Source: Rhodobacteraceae bacterium M382
Lineage (GTDB): Bacteria; Pseudomonadota; Alphaproteobacteria; Rhodobacterales; Rhodobacteraceae
Direction: 5' to 3'
Assembly (NCBI GenBank): GCA_025141015.1
Contig: CP081098.1
Location: 3,106,501-3,170,500 of the forward strand
Length of the DNA: 64,000 nt
Shown here: in pieces, positions 44,407 to 54,683 of the stretch
Layout of the letters: each line of letters opens with the position of its first letter
How positions within the stretch are numbered: the stretch's first letter is position 1
Notes under the pieces: model-generated
The model's database searches: none
What the model was told of the DNA's origin: nothing
The model's input: the letters and a program-made list of their open reading frames with translations, nothing else
Made by a program: the position numbers and the translations under genes

Positions 44407-44832
44407 TCAGATCTCTGCCGTCATCCCGACCGCTTCGACCCCTGTCTGGGCCGCAATCGCGTCATTGTCCGATGTGTCACCGGTGACACCGACCGCTCCG
44501 ACAATGGTGCCTTTCTTGTCGCGCACCAATACCCCACCCGGAACCGGGATCACCTGGCCACCGTAGACCCCATTCACCGCCGCCATAAAGTAAGCCTGCG
44601 CTTCGGCCCGCGCCATCTGTGCAGTCCCGGCCATCCCCAGCATCACCGCGCCATAGGCTTTGCCATGGGCAATCGCGAACCGCCCCGGTGCGGCCATATC
44701 TTCGCGCTCAAAAGCAATCACATGTCCCCCCGCATCCAGCACCACCACCGACAATGGCTTCAGCTCCAGTTCGCGCCCTTTTTCCAACGCTTTGCGAATG
44801 ATGGTACGGGCCCGTTTCAAATTGATCGACAT
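44407..44832 (-). CDS. GlcG/HbpS family protein
   Basis: 141 residues. The DUF336/HbpS fold: LSVVVLDAGGHVIAFEREDMAAPGRFAIAHGKAYGAVMLG (core LDAGGHVIAF and AHGKAYGA), then GGQVIPVPGGVLVRD and a terminal GAVGVTGDTSDNDAIAA. Members bind haem or corrinoids, or accompany glycolate and diol pathways (GlcG in the glc operon). Malate synthase G, the downstream enzyme of glycolate use, is encoded 3 kb away, a possible relic of a glc cluster. It is divergent from the P450 gene. No signal peptide, so cytoplasmic. Confidence 0.88.
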   Translation of the reverse strand: MSINLKRARTIIRKALEKGRELELKPLSVVVLDAGGHVIAFEREDMAAPGRFAIAHGKAYGAVMLGMAGTAQMARAEAQAYFMAAVNGVYGGQVIPVPGGVLVRDKKGTIVGAVGVTGDTSDNDAIAAQTGVEAVGMTAEI

Positions 44833-45028
44833 GTGATGTGTTCCACCCCTGTTTGTTTGCGGATTTCGCCTGGGTTCCCTTTCCGACCTGCATCGGTTCA
44901 GGCACCAACTGTCGCATTTCCGTCTGTTTGTTGTGGAATGTCAACGACACCGCCCGCGGGGACCGCAAAACTCGCAGGCCAGAACCGGCCCGGACACGCG
45001 AACCGGCTGAACGACAGGGACCAACCAG

Positions 45029-46450
45029 ATGACCACACCAGCCTCCGCCGGGGTGCTGCCACCAAAACCGAAACCGCGCCCGGACAGGGTGTCCTTGTGG
45101 ACCTATGCGCGGATGTTTCGCCGCGATATCCTGTCAGCCCAACCGGCGCGCCTGTACCGGGCCTGGATGGCCGAATTCCGCACGCCATTTTTTCGCAGTT
45201 ACCTGTGCAATGATCCCGATCTGGTCGATCTGGTGCTCAAGGAGCGGCCGCGGGATTTCCCGAAATCGGATCGGGTGCGCGCCGGACTAAAACCCCTGCT
45301 GGGCGACTCGGTGTTCATCACAAACGGGGCCCAATGGGAACGCCAACGCCGCATTATCGACCTGGCATTCGCAGGCGGACGCCTGCGGCATGTGTTCCCG
45401 GCGATGTGGGATGCAGGGGTGGCGGCCGTTGACCGGCTCCGGCCTCTGGCCGACGGATCGCCGGTCGAAATCGAAGCTCAAACCAGCCACGCTGCGATGG
45501 ATGTGATCTTTCGCACCCTGTTTTCGGTACCGGTTGAAAATGACACCGCCATGGCAGCTTTTGCCGCCTTTCGCGCCCATCAACAGGCCCAGCCCATTGT
45601 CAACCTGGGCGCGCTATTGCCCCTGCCCCGCTGGCTCAGGGTTCCCCATTCCCGCGCCACCAAACGCACAGCGCGGACCATTCGAACCCTGATTGCCCAA
45701 CTGACCCAAGCCCGCGCCGCCGAGATTCAGGCCGGAACCGCGCCCGATGATCTGGCAACCAAGATCATGACAACTCCGGATCCGGAAACGGGCGACACCT
45801 TTTCCACCGCCGAAATGGGAGATCAGATCGGGATCTTTTTCCTTGCCGGTCATGAAACCAGCGCCTCGGCTCTGGCCTGGGCGCTGTATCTTTTGGCCCT
45901 GTATCCGGACTGGCAGGATCGTGTCGCCTCCGAGGCCCAGCGCGAAATCAAACCCGAAACGATCTATTTCTCGACCTTGTCCCGCCTGCAAACGTCACGC
46001 GCGGTGTTTCGCGAAACCATGCGGCTGTACCCGCCGGTGCCGATGTATGTGCGCGAAGCTGCCCGATCCGAATGCCTGCGGGACCGCGACGTGCGCCCTG
46101 GTAGCCAGGTCATTCTCAGCCCCTGGCACCTGCACCGTCACGAACGGCTGTGGGATAATCCGGACGGGTTTGACCCGGATCGCTTCACCACACCCAATGG
46201 CAAATCCTGTTTGAGATCTGCCTATATTCCGTTTTCCGCCGGGCCCCGGGTTTGCCCTGGGTCCGCTTTCGCCATGGCCGAAGGACCGTTGCTGTTGTCG
46301 ATGCTGGTCCGGGCCTATCGGTTCGAAATACTCCCCGAACATCCCGCAACCCCTGTTGCGCATTTGACCGTTCGGGCGCGGGATGGCATCTATTTGCGCA
46401 TAACGCCCCGCGATCCCGACGCTGATGCCGAAATGGACCCCCAGCAATGA
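45029..46450 (+). CDS. Cytochrome P450
   Basis: 473 residues behind AGGGA. C-helix WERQRR (W103, R107), I-helix oxygen-activation motif AGHETS (273-278), K-helix E329-x2-R332 in FRETMR, and the haem loop FSAGPRVCPG (402-411) with thiolate ligand C409. The long N-terminus without a membrane anchor and ALAWALYLLALYPDWQDRV after the I-helix resemble CYP4/CYP102-like fatty-acid or alkane hydroxylases more than CYP153, but subfamily needs a tree. The stop overlaps the AlkB start by ATGA, so the two oxygenases are made together. No ferredoxin or reductase gene is adjacent. Confidence 0.94.
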   Translation: MTTPASAGVLPPKPKPRPDRVSLWTYARMFRRDILSAQPARLYRAWMAEFRTPFFRSYLCNDPDLVDLVLKERPRDFPKSDRVRAGLKPLLGDSVFITNGAQWERQRRIIDLAFAGGRLRHVFPAMWDAGVAAVDRLRPLADGSPVEIEAQTSHAAMDVIFRTLFSVPVENDTAMAAFAAFRAHQQAQPIVNLGALLPLPRWLRVPHSRATKRTARTIRTLIAQLTQARAAEIQAGTAPDDLATKIMTTPDPETGDTFSTAEMGDQIGIFFLAGHETSASALAWALYLLALYPDWQDRVASEAQREIKPETIYFSTLSRLQTSRAVFRETMRLYPPVPMYVREAARSECLRDRDVRPGSQVILSPWHLHRHERLWDNPDGFDPDRFTTPNGKSCLRSAYIPFSAGPRVCPGSAFAMAEGPLLLSMLVRAYRFEILPEHPATPVAHLTVRARDGIYLRITPRDPDADAEMDPQQ

Positions 46451-47580
46451 CCCGATCCGATCTCCGCCTCCCCGCTGCCTGGCCCTTCTGGCTGACATTG
46501 ACCTTTGTTCCTCTGGTGGCTGTGGCGGTCATGCGGGGCGATTGGACAATCTGGCTGATCCCGGCCTATGGCTGGCTTGTGATGCCGGTGCTGGACCTGG
46601 TTGTTGGAAGATATCGCCGCAACGCCGATCCACAGACGCCGGACAGTGACCTGTTCTGGTTCCGTCTGCTCACCTGGATCTGGTTCCCCATCTCCTTTTG
46701 TCTGGTGTTTGGCACGATCTGGTATCTGGACGTCCAGGCCGACTATGACACCGGCGTCCTTCTGGCAGTCATGTTCGGCATCGGTGTCACCACGGGTACC
46801 GTCGGCATCGTCTACGCGCATGAACTGTTTCACAAATCCGGCTTCGAACGCCATCTCGGCGATCTTCTGTTGGCGCTCGTGCTCTACAGCCATTTCCGCA
46901 CGGAACATCTGCTGGTGCATCACCCCTGGGTCGGAACGCCGCGCGACACGGTTACCGCGCGCTACAACGAAGGCTTTCTGCGCTATTTTCCCCGCGTTTT
47001 GTGGCAGGGCCCCGGATCGGCGTGGCGCGCCGAACGTGCCAAACTGGCGCGCGCTGGGCTGCCGGTCTGGCACCGGCGCAACCCGTTCTGGAAATACGCA
47101 GCACTTCAGGGCGGTTTTCTGATCCTGGCCTACTTTCTGGCGGGGTGGACCGGTGTGGGGTTGTTCGTGTTTCAGGCCTTCATTGCAATCTGGCAGCTGG
47201 AACTGACCAATTATGTCGAACATTACGGGTTGACCCGCAAACATCTGGGAGATGGCAAATACGAACCGGTCAAACCACATCACAGCTGGGATTCCACCCA
47301 TGCCGTGTCCAACCTGCTTCTGATCAACCTGCAACGCCACGCCGATCACCATATCCACCCGATGCGCCGCTATCCGCTGCTACAAAGCTTCGGCCCCGAG
47401 GCCGCGCCGCAACTGCCTACGGGCTATCCGCCCCTGACCGCGCTGGCAATGATCCCGCCGCTATGGCGGCGCCGCTTCAACCCACGTGTGCGCGCCTGGC
47501 GCAAACAATTCTACCCGGAAATCACCGATTGGACCCCCTACAAACAGGGGACGCTGCCGCCACCAAAGGGCTCCACCTGA
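46447..47580 (+). CDS. alkB: Alkane 1-monooxygenase
   Basis: 377 residues with about six membrane helices and the full di-iron histidine set: HELFH (125-129), EHLLVHH (153-159), NYVEHYG (255-261) and LQRHADHH (295-302). These are diagnostic of AlkB-type integral-membrane hydroxylases, which insert oxygen at the end of medium-chain alkanes using rubredoxin. It starts inside the P450 stop (ATGA). No rubredoxin, rubredoxin reductase or alcohol dehydrogenase gene follows, so electron donors must come from elsewhere. A family B repeat follows directly. Confidence 0.95.
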   Translation: MTRSDLRLPAAWPFWLTLTFVPLVAVAVMRGDWTIWLIPAYGWLVMPVLDLVVGRYRRNADPQTPDSDLFWFRLLTWIWFPISFCLVFGTIWYLDVQADYDTGVLLAVMFGIGVTTGTVGIVYAHELFHKSGFERHLGDLLLALVLYSHFRTEHLLVHHPWVGTPRDTVTARYNEGFLRYFPRVLWQGPGSAWRAERAKLARAGLPVWHRRNPFWKYAALQGGFLILAYFLAGWTGVGLFVFQAFIAIWQLELTNYVEHYGLTRKHLGDGKYEPVKPHHSWDSTHAVSNLLLINLQRHADHHIHPMRRYPLLQSFGPEAAPQLPTGYPPLTALAMIPPLWRRRFNPRVRAWRKQFYPEITDWTPYKQGTLPPPKGST

Positions 47581-47587
47581 TCCCTTT

Positions 47588-47640
47588 CATCTGGCCAGAA
47601 ATATCCTCGGGGGAGCGCGAGGGGGCAGACAGCCCCCTCG
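47588..47640 (+). repeat. Dispersed intergenic repeat, family B copy 3
   Basis: CATCTGGCCAGAAATATCC-TCGGGGGAG then GGGGGC-AGACA-GCCCCC hairpin. It begins eight bases after the alkB stop and lies between the convergent alkB and glcB genes, the same 3' position as copy 2. Confidence 0.7.
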
Positions 47641-47662
47641 TTCCCGAACCCACCAAAGGCGC

Positions 47663-49804
47663 TCAGCTTTCGGCCTTCAACTGCAACCGGCGCGCATGCA
47701 GGACCGGCTCGGTATAGCCCGAAGGCTGCACTCGCCCTTTGAACACCAAATCACAGGCCGCCTGAAAGGCGATCCCGTCATACTCGGGCGACATCGGCTG
47801 ATAGCTCGGGTCATCACCGTTTTGCGCGTCCACAACCACGGCCATCTTGCGCAGCGCCGCCATCACGTCCTGCGCCGTCACCACCTCGTGGTGCAGCCAA
47901 TTGGCGATATGCTGGGCGCTGATCCGACAGGTGGCGCGGTCTTCCATCAGGCCGACATTATTGAGGTCCGGCACTTTGGAGCACCCCACCCCCTGATCGA
48001 CCCAGCGCACTACATAGCCCAGAATGCCCTGCGCGTTGTTTTCCACCTCGCGCAGGATCTGCCCAGCGGTCCATTTGCGGTAATTGGCCAGCGGAATTTC
48101 CAGCACCGAATCCACATAGGCGCGACGCCCACCTGCTTTCAGTTTGTCCTGCACCGCAAACACATCGACCTTGTGGTAATGAATGGCATGCAGGGTTGCT
48201 GCGGTCGGACTGGGCACCCAGGCACAATTGGCACCGGATTTTGGGTGTTCGATCTTTTGTTCCAGCATCGCCCCCATCAGGTCCGGCATCGCCCACATGC
48301 CCTTGCCGATCTGTGCTTTGCCCTGCAACCCGCATTCCAGCCCGATATCGACGTTCTGGTTTTCATAGGCGGTGATCCATCCCTTGCGCTTGATGAAATC
48401 CTTGCGCGAAAACGGCCCCGCCTCCATCGAGGTGTGAATTTCATCGCCGGTGCGATCCAGAAATCCGGTGTTGATGAACGCCACCCGGTTCTGTGCCGCA
48501 CGGATACATTCCTTGAGATTGACCGAGGTGCGGCGCTCTTCGTCCATGATGCCGATTTTTACGGTGTTGCGCGCCAGGCCCAGAATTTCTTCGACCTTGG
48601 TAAAGATCCGATCCGTGAACGCGACCTCAACGGGGCCGTGCATCTTGGGCTTTACCACATAGACCGACCCGTGTTCGGAATTGCCCCCTGCACGTTGCAG
48701 ATCATGCATCGCGATCATCACCGTGATCAGACCGTCCAACAGCCCTTCATAGGCCTCGTCACCGTTCTGATCCAACACCGCCGGATTGGTCATCAGGTGG
48801 CCCACATTGCGCACCCACAACAGCGCCCGCCCTTTCAGCGTCATCGCGGATCCATCCGGCGCGCAATACGCACGATCCGCGTTCAGGCGTCGGGTGATGC
48901 TGCGCCCGCCTTTTTCCAAGGTCGCCTCCAGATCGCCCTTCATCAGACCCAACCAGTTGGAATAGGCCTGCACCTTGTCCTCGGCATCCACACAGGCCAC
49001 CGAATCCTCGCAGTCCATAATGGCTGACATGGCGCTTTCCATCACCACATCCGCCAGCCCGGCCTGATCGCGCGCGCCGATGGGATGGGCGCGGTCAAAG
49101 ACCAGCTCCACATGCAGACCATTGTTGCGCAACAAAACGGCATCTGGTGCCTTGGGGTTGCCGCGATAGCCCACGAATTTACCGGAGCTGGCCAGCGGCT
49201 GATCGTCGATCAACAGCCCCCCGTCCTGCACATGGTACCGACGCACGTCCGCATGGCTGGTGCCGACAATCGGGAACGCTTCATCCAGAAACACCCGCGC
49301 CCGCGCCACAACGCGGGACCCATGGCCCCGGTCATAGCCGCCCACGGGCGGTTTGGAGCCCATGGCATCCGTGCCGTAAAGCCCGTCATACAGGCTGCCC
49401 CAGCGGGCGTTGGCAGCGTTCAGCGCATAGCGGGCATTGGTGATCGGCACCACCAGCTGTGGACCGGGCACCTGGGCAATTTCAGGATCAACATTTTCGG
49501 TGCCGATTTCAAAGTCTTCACCTTCGGGCAGCAGATAGCCGATCTGCTCCAGAAAGGTCTTGTAGGCCTCATGGTCATGGGGGTGGTTGCGATGGGTTTT
49601 GTGCCAGTCGTCAATCAGCCGCTGGATGTTTTCGCGCTGCGCCAGAAGATCCCGGTTTTCCGGCCCGAACCCGTTGACCAGTTCGCCCATCCCGGCCCAG
49701 AACTGATCCGCATCGACGCCGGTTCCCGGCAGCGCCCGGGTTTCGATGAACTCGGCCAGTTCGGACGCCACCTGCATCCCGTGAATGTTGCGCATGTTAC
49801 CCAT
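47663..49804 (-). CDS. glcB: Malate synthase G
   Basis: 713 residues, matching isoform G (about 720) rather than A. The TIM-barrel contains [32 protein letters not shown], the Mg-binding region near [12 protein letters not shown], and the C-terminal [20 protein letters not shown] then [14 protein letters not shown] with the catalytic-base Asp. It condenses glyoxylate with acetyl-CoA to malate, either in the glyoxylate shunt or in glycolate use. It converges on alkB: acetyl-CoA from alkane oxidation would need this enzyme, a metabolic link that is inference from proximity. Confidence 0.97.
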   Translation of the reverse strand: MGNMRNIHGMQVASELAEFIETRALPGTGVDADQFWAGMGELVNGFGPENRDLLAQRENIQRLIDDWHKTHRNHPHDHEAYKTFLEQIGYLLPEGEDFEIGTENVDPEIAQVPGPQLVVPITNARYALNAANARWGSLYDGLYGTDAMGSKPPVGGYDRGHGSRVVARARVFLDEAFPIVGTSHADVRRYHVQDGGLLIDDQPLASSGKFVGYRGNPKAPDAVLLRNNGLHVELVFDRAHPIGARDQAGLADVVMESAMSAIMDCEDSVACVDAEDKVQAYSNWLGLMKGDLEATLEKGGRSITRRLNADRAYCAPDGSAMTLKGRALLWVRNVGHLMTNPAVLDQNGDEAYEGLLDGLITVMIAMHDLQRAGGNSEHGSVYVVKPKMHGPVEVAFTDRIFTKVEEILGLARNTVKIGIMDEERRTSVNLKECIRAAQNRVAFINTGFLDRTGDEIHTSMEAGPFSRKDFIKRKGWITAYENQNVDIGLECGLQGKAQIGKGMWAMPDLMGAMLEQKIEHPKSGANCAWVPSPTAATLHAIHYHKVDVFAVQDKLKAGGRRAYVDSVLEIPLANYRKWTAGQILREVENNAQGILGYVVRWVDQGVGCSKVPDLNNVGLMEDRATCRISAQHIANWLHHEVVTAQDVMAALRKMAVVVDAQNGDDPSYQPMSPEYDGIAFQAACDLVFKGRVQPSGYTEPVLHARRLQLKAES

Positions 49805-50055
49805 ATCCTCGCCACTCCCAATGTCTGGCTGTCACACCGTCTGTCTGTCTTGCATACGACAGTTACAGGAATGATTTCCCGCCAGCAAACACGCCGGTCA
49901 GGAAAACTTACCAATTTAACCGAATACAGTTTTCTGGTTTTTTTGTAGACAACGGCATACAACGCCACCCTACCACGCACGCGCCCTGCAATGCCAGCTT
50001 GCAGCCACCCCTCCAGTTTCCTAACGTCGGGCCAATTCATCACACGAGGCCCCCC

Positions 50056-52608
50056 ATGCGCGACGCTGCCCCCCAGACTATCTATCTCAAGGACTACACC
50101 GCCTTTGGTTATGTGGTGGACAGCGTCCATCTGACCTTTGATCTGGCCCCCAATGCCACCCGCGTGACCAGCCGCATTGCGTTCCGGCCCAACCCGGACT
50201 CATCTGACAGGGCTTTCTTTTTGCATGGCGAACAGCTGACCCTGATGTCGGCGAGCATCGACGGCACGACGGTCGCGCCTGATGTCACGGACGAAGGTCT
50301 GACCTGTGATGTACCGGATGCGCCATTTATCTGGGAGGCGATTGTCGAAATCGACCCGGCAAACAACACTGCACTCGAAGGGCTGTATATGTCGAACGGC
50401 ATGTATTGCACCCAATGCGAGGCCGAAGGGTTTCGCAAGATCACCTATTATCCCGACCGCCCCGATGTGATGTCGACCTTTACCGTGCGCATCAACGGAC
50501 CGGAAAAGGTGATGCTGTCGAACGGCAACCCCACAGGGTCCGGGGATGGATGGGCCGAATGGCATGATCCCTGGCCCAAACCCGCCTATCTGTTTGCGCT
50601 GGTTGCAGGCGATCTGGTCAACCACCCTGACCGGTTCACCACCCAATCCGGCAAGGATGTGGAGCTGAACATCTGGGTGCGTCCGGGGGACGAAGGCAAA
50701 TGCGCCTTTGGCATGGAGGCGCTCAAGAAATCCATGACCTGGGATGAACAGGTCTATGGCCGCGAATATGACCTCGACATCTTCAACATCGTCGCGGTGG
50801 ATGATTTCAATATGGGCGCGATGGAGAATAAGGGGCTGAACGTCTTCAACTCTTCCTGCGTGCTGGCCAGCCCAGAAACCTCGACCGATATGAATTTCGA
50901 ACGGATCGAAGCGATCATCGCGCATGAATATTTCCACAATTGGACCGGCAACCGCATCACCTGCCGCGACTGGTTCCAGCTGTGCCTGAAAGAAGGGCTG
51001 ACCGTGTTCCGCGATGCCCAGTTCACCGCCGACATGCGCAGCGCGCCTGTCAAACGCATTGCCGATGTGATCGACCTGCGCGGACGCCAGTTTTCCGAAG
51101 ACAACGGGCCGCTGGCCCATCCGGTGCGGCCCGACAGCTTTCAGGAGATCAACAATTTCTACACTGCCACCGTCTATGAAAAGGGCGCCGAGCTGATCGG
51201 GATGCTCAAGCGGCTGGTCGGTGATGACGCCTATGCGGCTGCGTTGGATCTGTATTTCGACCGACACGATGGACAGGCCTGCACAATTGAAGATTGGCTG
51301 GCGGTGTTTCAGGACACGACAGGGCGCGATCTGAGCCAGTTCAAACTGTGGTACGAACAGGCCGGCACCCCGCGTCTGTCGGTCAGCGACGCCTATCAGG
51401 ACGGCACCTATACGCTGACCTTCGAACAATCGACGCCCCCCACCCCAGGACAGCCGGACAAGGCCGCCCGCGTCATTCCGATTTCCGTCGGACTGCTGGG
51501 CCCCAATGGGGACGAGGTGCACGCCACGCAGATTCTGGAAATGACCCAATCCCGCCAGAGTTTTTCGTTTGAAGGACTGTCCGCCCGACCGGTGCCGTCG
51601 ATCCTGCGTGATTTTTCTGCCCCCGTGATTCTGGACCGGGACACCAGCAACGGGGAACGGGCGTTCCTGTTGGCCCATGACACCGACCCGTTCAACCGTT
51701 GGGACGCAGGCAACGCATTGGCCAAGGATGCGCGTCTGTCGATGATCACCGACGGCGCTGCGCCAAATGCGGATTACCTGGACGCTTTGCAGAAATTGGT
51801 GCGCGATGACTCCCAGGATCCTGCATTCCGTGCATTGGTGCTGCACCCGCCGAGCCAATCGGACCTGGCGCAATCGCTGTTTGATCGCGGGATCACCCCG
51901 GATCCGCAGGCAATCTACGATGCCGCCGAAACCTTTGCCCAGACGTTGGCCCAAACCCTGTCCGACAGCCTGCCGCGGCTATATGCCGACACCACGGTCC
52001 CCGGCGCTTATGTGCCAGACGCCGCCGGGTCCGGCAAACGGGCATTGAACTTTCGCCTGTTGTCCCTGTTGTCCCGTCTGGACGGCGGCGAACAGGCGGC
52101 ACGCCAGTATGAATCTGCCAACAACATGACCCAGCAGAGCGCAGCGCTCACCTGTCTGTTGTCGATCGACAAAGGCACAGAACAAACACAGGCCTTTTTC
52201 GACCAATGGCAGGGCGACCGGTTGGTCATGGACAAATGGTTCGGTTTGCAGATCGCCTGTGCCGCACCGGACACCGCCGCCACTGTCGCCCTGGCTCTGA
52301 CGCGGCACGCGTTGTTTGACAGGAAGAACCCCAACCGGTTCCGCGCAGTGATGGGCGCATTGGCCATGAACCACGCCGGGTTCCATCACGCATCGGGGAC
52401 CGCCTATGTTCTGCTTGCCGATCACCTGATCGCGTTGGACGCCGTCAATCCCCAGACCACGGCCCGCATGTGTTCTGCCTTCCAAACCTGGAAACGGTAT
52501 GACGCGGACCGGCAAACCCTGATCCGGGCTCAGCTGGAGCGGATTGCCGCCGTGGACACGCTCAGCCGGGATACAACTGAAATGGTCACGCGGATTCTGG
52601 ACGCGTGA
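50056..52608 (+). CDS. pepN: Aminopeptidase N, M1 family
   Basis: 850 residues, close to the 870 of E. coli PepN. Start at the ATG before RDAAPQTIYLKDYTAFGY; an ATG 19 codons upstream is less likely. Exopeptidase motif GAMENKGLNVF, zinc motif HEYFHNWTGNRITCRDW (HExxH) and the third ligand Glu in LKEGLTVFRDAQF. Note AQF where many family members have QEF. The Ig-like and alpha-helical C-terminal domains follow. It removes N-terminal residues from peptides in the cytoplasm, completing peptide use. It is divergent from glcB across about 250 bases. Confidence 0.96.
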   Translation: MRDAAPQTIYLKDYTAFGYVVDSVHLTFDLAPNATRVTSRIAFRPNPDSSDRAFFLHGEQLTLMSASIDGTTVAPDVTDEGLTCDVPDAPFIWEAIVEIDPANNTALEGLYMSNGMYCTQCEAEGFRKITYYPDRPDVMSTFTVRINGPEKVMLSNGNPTGSGDGWAEWHDPWPKPAYLFALVAGDLVNHPDRFTTQSGKDVELNIWVRPGDEGKCAFGMEALKKSMTWDEQVYGREYDLDIFNIVAVDDFNMGAMENKGLNVFNSSCVLASPETSTDMNFERIEAIIAHEYFHNWTGNRITCRDWFQLCLKEGLTVFRDAQFTADMRSAPVKRIADVIDLRGRQFSEDNGPLAHPVRPDSFQEINNFYTATVYEKGAELIGMLKRLVGDDAYAAALDLYFDRHDGQACTIEDWLAVFQDTTGRDLSQFKLWYEQAGTPRLSVSDAYQDGTYTLTFEQSTPPTPGQPDKAARVIPISVGLLGPNGDEVHATQILEMTQSRQSFSFEGLSARPVPSILRDFSAPVILDRDTSNGERAFLLAHDTDPFNRWDAGNALAKDARLSMITDGAAPNADYLDALQKLVRDDSQDPAFRALVLHPPSQSDLAQSLFDRGITPDPQAIYDAAETFAQTLAQTLSDSLPRLYADTTVPGAYVPDAAGSGKRALNFRLLSLLSRLDGGEQAARQYESANNMTQQSAALTCLLSIDKGTEQTQAFFDQWQGDRLVMDKWFGLQIACAAPDTAATVALALTRHALFDRKNPNRFRAVMGALAMNHAGFHHASGTAYVLLADHLIALDAVNPQTTARMCSAFQTWKRYDADRQTLIRAQLERIAAVDTLSRDTTEMVTRILDA

Positions 52609-52646
52609 GCCGTGCCAGCACCCCCAGCATGGATGAGAAACCGCCA

Positions 52647-53078
52647 ATGCCCACAGACCTGATACACAGGCGCGACACCCGCACCCCCAAGGCGCTGATT
52701 GGCGTGGCGGCATATTATCTGATCCTGTTGGGCCTATGGGTGGGCGTGGACGCCGCCTGGTGGATCATCCTGGGGCTGGCCCTGCCCGGTCTGCCGGCCG
52801 TGGCCGACCTGTGGCGCAATCCACAGGCCGGGCTGACCCTGACGGACACAAATGTCAGCTGGTTCAGTGGTCCGCATCACGATCAAATCGACCTGGCGGA
52901 AATCGACATCGCCCGATTTGACACCCGTTGGGATTTCTCGATCCGGGTCACGCTGAAGCTGAACACGGGCAAATCGCTGCGGATCCCTTTTGAATCCCTG
53001 CCACCGCACCGCCAGTTTGAACAGCAGTTGCAAGACCGCGGGATCGACGTGAAACGTCGCCACTTTGTCTTTCTGTGA
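52647..53078 (+). CDS. Small membrane protein, PH-like fold, unknown function
   Basis: 143 residues from the chosen ATG; a GTG overlapping the pepN stop as GTGA (52605) is an alternative, adding 14 residues. Two adjacent membrane helices (GVAAYYLILLGLWVGVDAAWWIILGLALPG, about 20-48) are followed by a beta-rich cytoplasmic domain with LTLTDTNVSWFSGPHHDQIDLAEI and KSLRIPFESLPPHRQFEQQLQDRGI. That arrangement resembles bacterial PH-domain membrane proteins. Likely co-transcribed with pepN; role unknown. Confidence 0.75.
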   Translation: MPTDLIHRRDTRTPKALIGVAAYYLILLGLWVGVDAAWWIILGLALPGLPAVADLWRNPQAGLTLTDTNVSWFSGPHHDQIDLAEIDIARFDTRWDFSIRVTLKLNTGKSLRIPFESLPPHRQFEQQLQDRGIDVKRRHFVFL

Positions 53079-53289
53079 TCCGCGCTTGGGTGCCCCGCGT
53101 CTAATCCGCCATTGAACCATTGAACACGCCCCGGAAACAGGGCGTGACCACTGTTTCCGCACCGAACCATGATGACACGCAATTTCCCGGTGAAGGATCC
53201 CGAAACACCGCATCTGCGCCTTTTTTGCGCCCAATTGAGCTGTCAATTTTCAGGAATTGAACGAATTTTTGCCAATTGATGGAACCGAG

Positions 53290-54588
53290 ATGCTGAACCG
53301 ACCTAACACTGCCCTGGATGCCCTGAAACCTCTGCTCGCCGCACTGGGCAAAAGGTTTGGCGTCCCGGCCTTGTCGGCCCCGGCCCCCCAACTTTTGTTG
53401 CCTGCCCCCGCCGCGCTGAACGAACCGACGCGCGCCGAACAGTTCCTGGACATACCGATCCCGGATCACAGCAACGACGACGCGGCCTGTCAGACCGCCC
53501 AATCCCGCGGCCAGTTCCTGGCCCGTCAGGATCGCTGGGACGAACTTTCGGCTGAAATCCGCAGCGCAGACGAAGCCCGCGACACAACGCCCGGCGGAAT
53601 GCCCATTGCCGACTTGCTGGCCTATGGAGCCCGATCCGATGTGATTCACGCCGTGGAACACGGGCTTCAGGACAATCTGCCGGTGACCCACAGCACGCTC
53701 ACCGATGGCATCTCTGGCCTGGAAGAGGTGCGCGCCGAATACCCCCAAGACCCCTATATTGCCATGATTGTGGCCCATATGCATGTCGACATTGCCTGGG
53801 CCTGGCGGGGCACCAATTGGGACCCGGTCGTACCCAAGCTGAACCGGGCCCGGTTTGCGGCGCATTTCGACCGCGCTTCGGACATCATGCAGCCCTACTG
53901 CTTTCTTGAATTGAACAGTCCCAGCCTGGCTGCCTGCTGTTGTGCGCTGCTGGCAGGCAAACAGATCCCGGGGCGTCGCATTGCCGACACCTACGAAGAT
54001 CTGATTGATCTGGACCCTCACAATCACCGGCACATGCGCGCATTGGGCAATCACATGCTGCCCCGCTGGTTCGGGTCGTACACCGATCTCGAGCTCGAGG
54101 CGCGCCGGACCGCCGCCCGGACCCAGGACATCTGGGGCGCGGGCGGATATACATGGGTCTGTTTCGATGCCATCGCAATTGATGATCAGGCCTGTGCCAA
54201 CGTAGATGTGCCCTTCTTTCTGGACGGATTGCACGACATTGTTGCAGCCCGCCCCAATCAGGAGATGATCAACCTTTTGGCGGCCTATTGCGCGGTTGCC
54301 ATGCGCAACGGGTTGGGATTAAATCAGGATGCCGACCTGCCGAGGATGCAGATTTCTGATGCCGCCAGTTGGCTGATCCGCGACCATCTGACCGAAGTCC
54401 ACCCTTTGATCTGGGCGCACGCTGCGGATGGGTTTGACAACAATTCGCGGGTGACTTCTTCGCGTCGATTTGCGGCACGGGGGCGCGCTGATGCGCTTCA
54501 GGTGATTGCAGATATGTTCCAGGATGAAATCAGCCAGGGACTGCGGGTGACCTTTACCCCCAATGGGCCAAAGCTGGCCCCGGGCTAA
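53290..54588 (+). CDS. Uncharacterised 432-residue protein
   Basis: Start at the ATG before LNRPNTALDALKPLLAALG; a TTG 33 bases upstream is in frame. I do not recognise a family. An N-terminal helical region (ALDALKPLLAAL) is followed by a Pro/Ala-rich linker and then a mostly helical body with YIAMIVAHMHVDIAWAWRGT, an unusual Cys triplet in SLAACCCALLAGKQIPGRR, YEDLIDLDPHNHRHMRALGNHMLPRWFGSY and a repeat-like helix pattern that could be TPR-like. No signal peptide or membrane helix. It is alone, 211 bases after the pepN partner. Calling it a solenoid scaffold would be a guess. Confidence 0.75.
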   Translation: MLNRPNTALDALKPLLAALGKRFGVPALSAPAPQLLLPAPAALNEPTRAEQFLDIPIPDHSNDDAACQTAQSRGQFLARQDRWDELSAEIRSADEARDTTPGGMPIADLLAYGARSDVIHAVEHGLQDNLPVTHSTLTDGISGLEEVRAEYPQDPYIAMIVAHMHVDIAWAWRGTNWDPVVPKLNRARFAAHFDRASDIMQPYCFLELNSPSLAACCCALLAGKQIPGRRIADTYEDLIDLDPHNHRHMRALGNHMLPRWFGSYTDLELEARRTAARTQDIWGAGGYTWVCFDAIAIDDQACANVDVPFFLDGLHDIVAARPNQEMINLLAAYCAVAMRNGLGLNQDADLPRMQISDAASWLIRDHLTEVHPLIWAHAADGFDNNSRVTSSRRFAARGRADALQVIADMFQDEISQGLRVTFTPNGPKLAPG

Positions 54589-54683
54589 GGGCAGGGTCAG
54601 CTTTTACCCTGCAATTTCGCAATTCTAATCGCGCCAAAAATCACAATGCACAACTAAATCTGCAAGGTGCAGCTCTGCTGTGC

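Noticed and set aside
47486-49027. 513-codon plus-strand open frame opposite malate synthase
   Set aside because: Shadow of glcB on the other strand.
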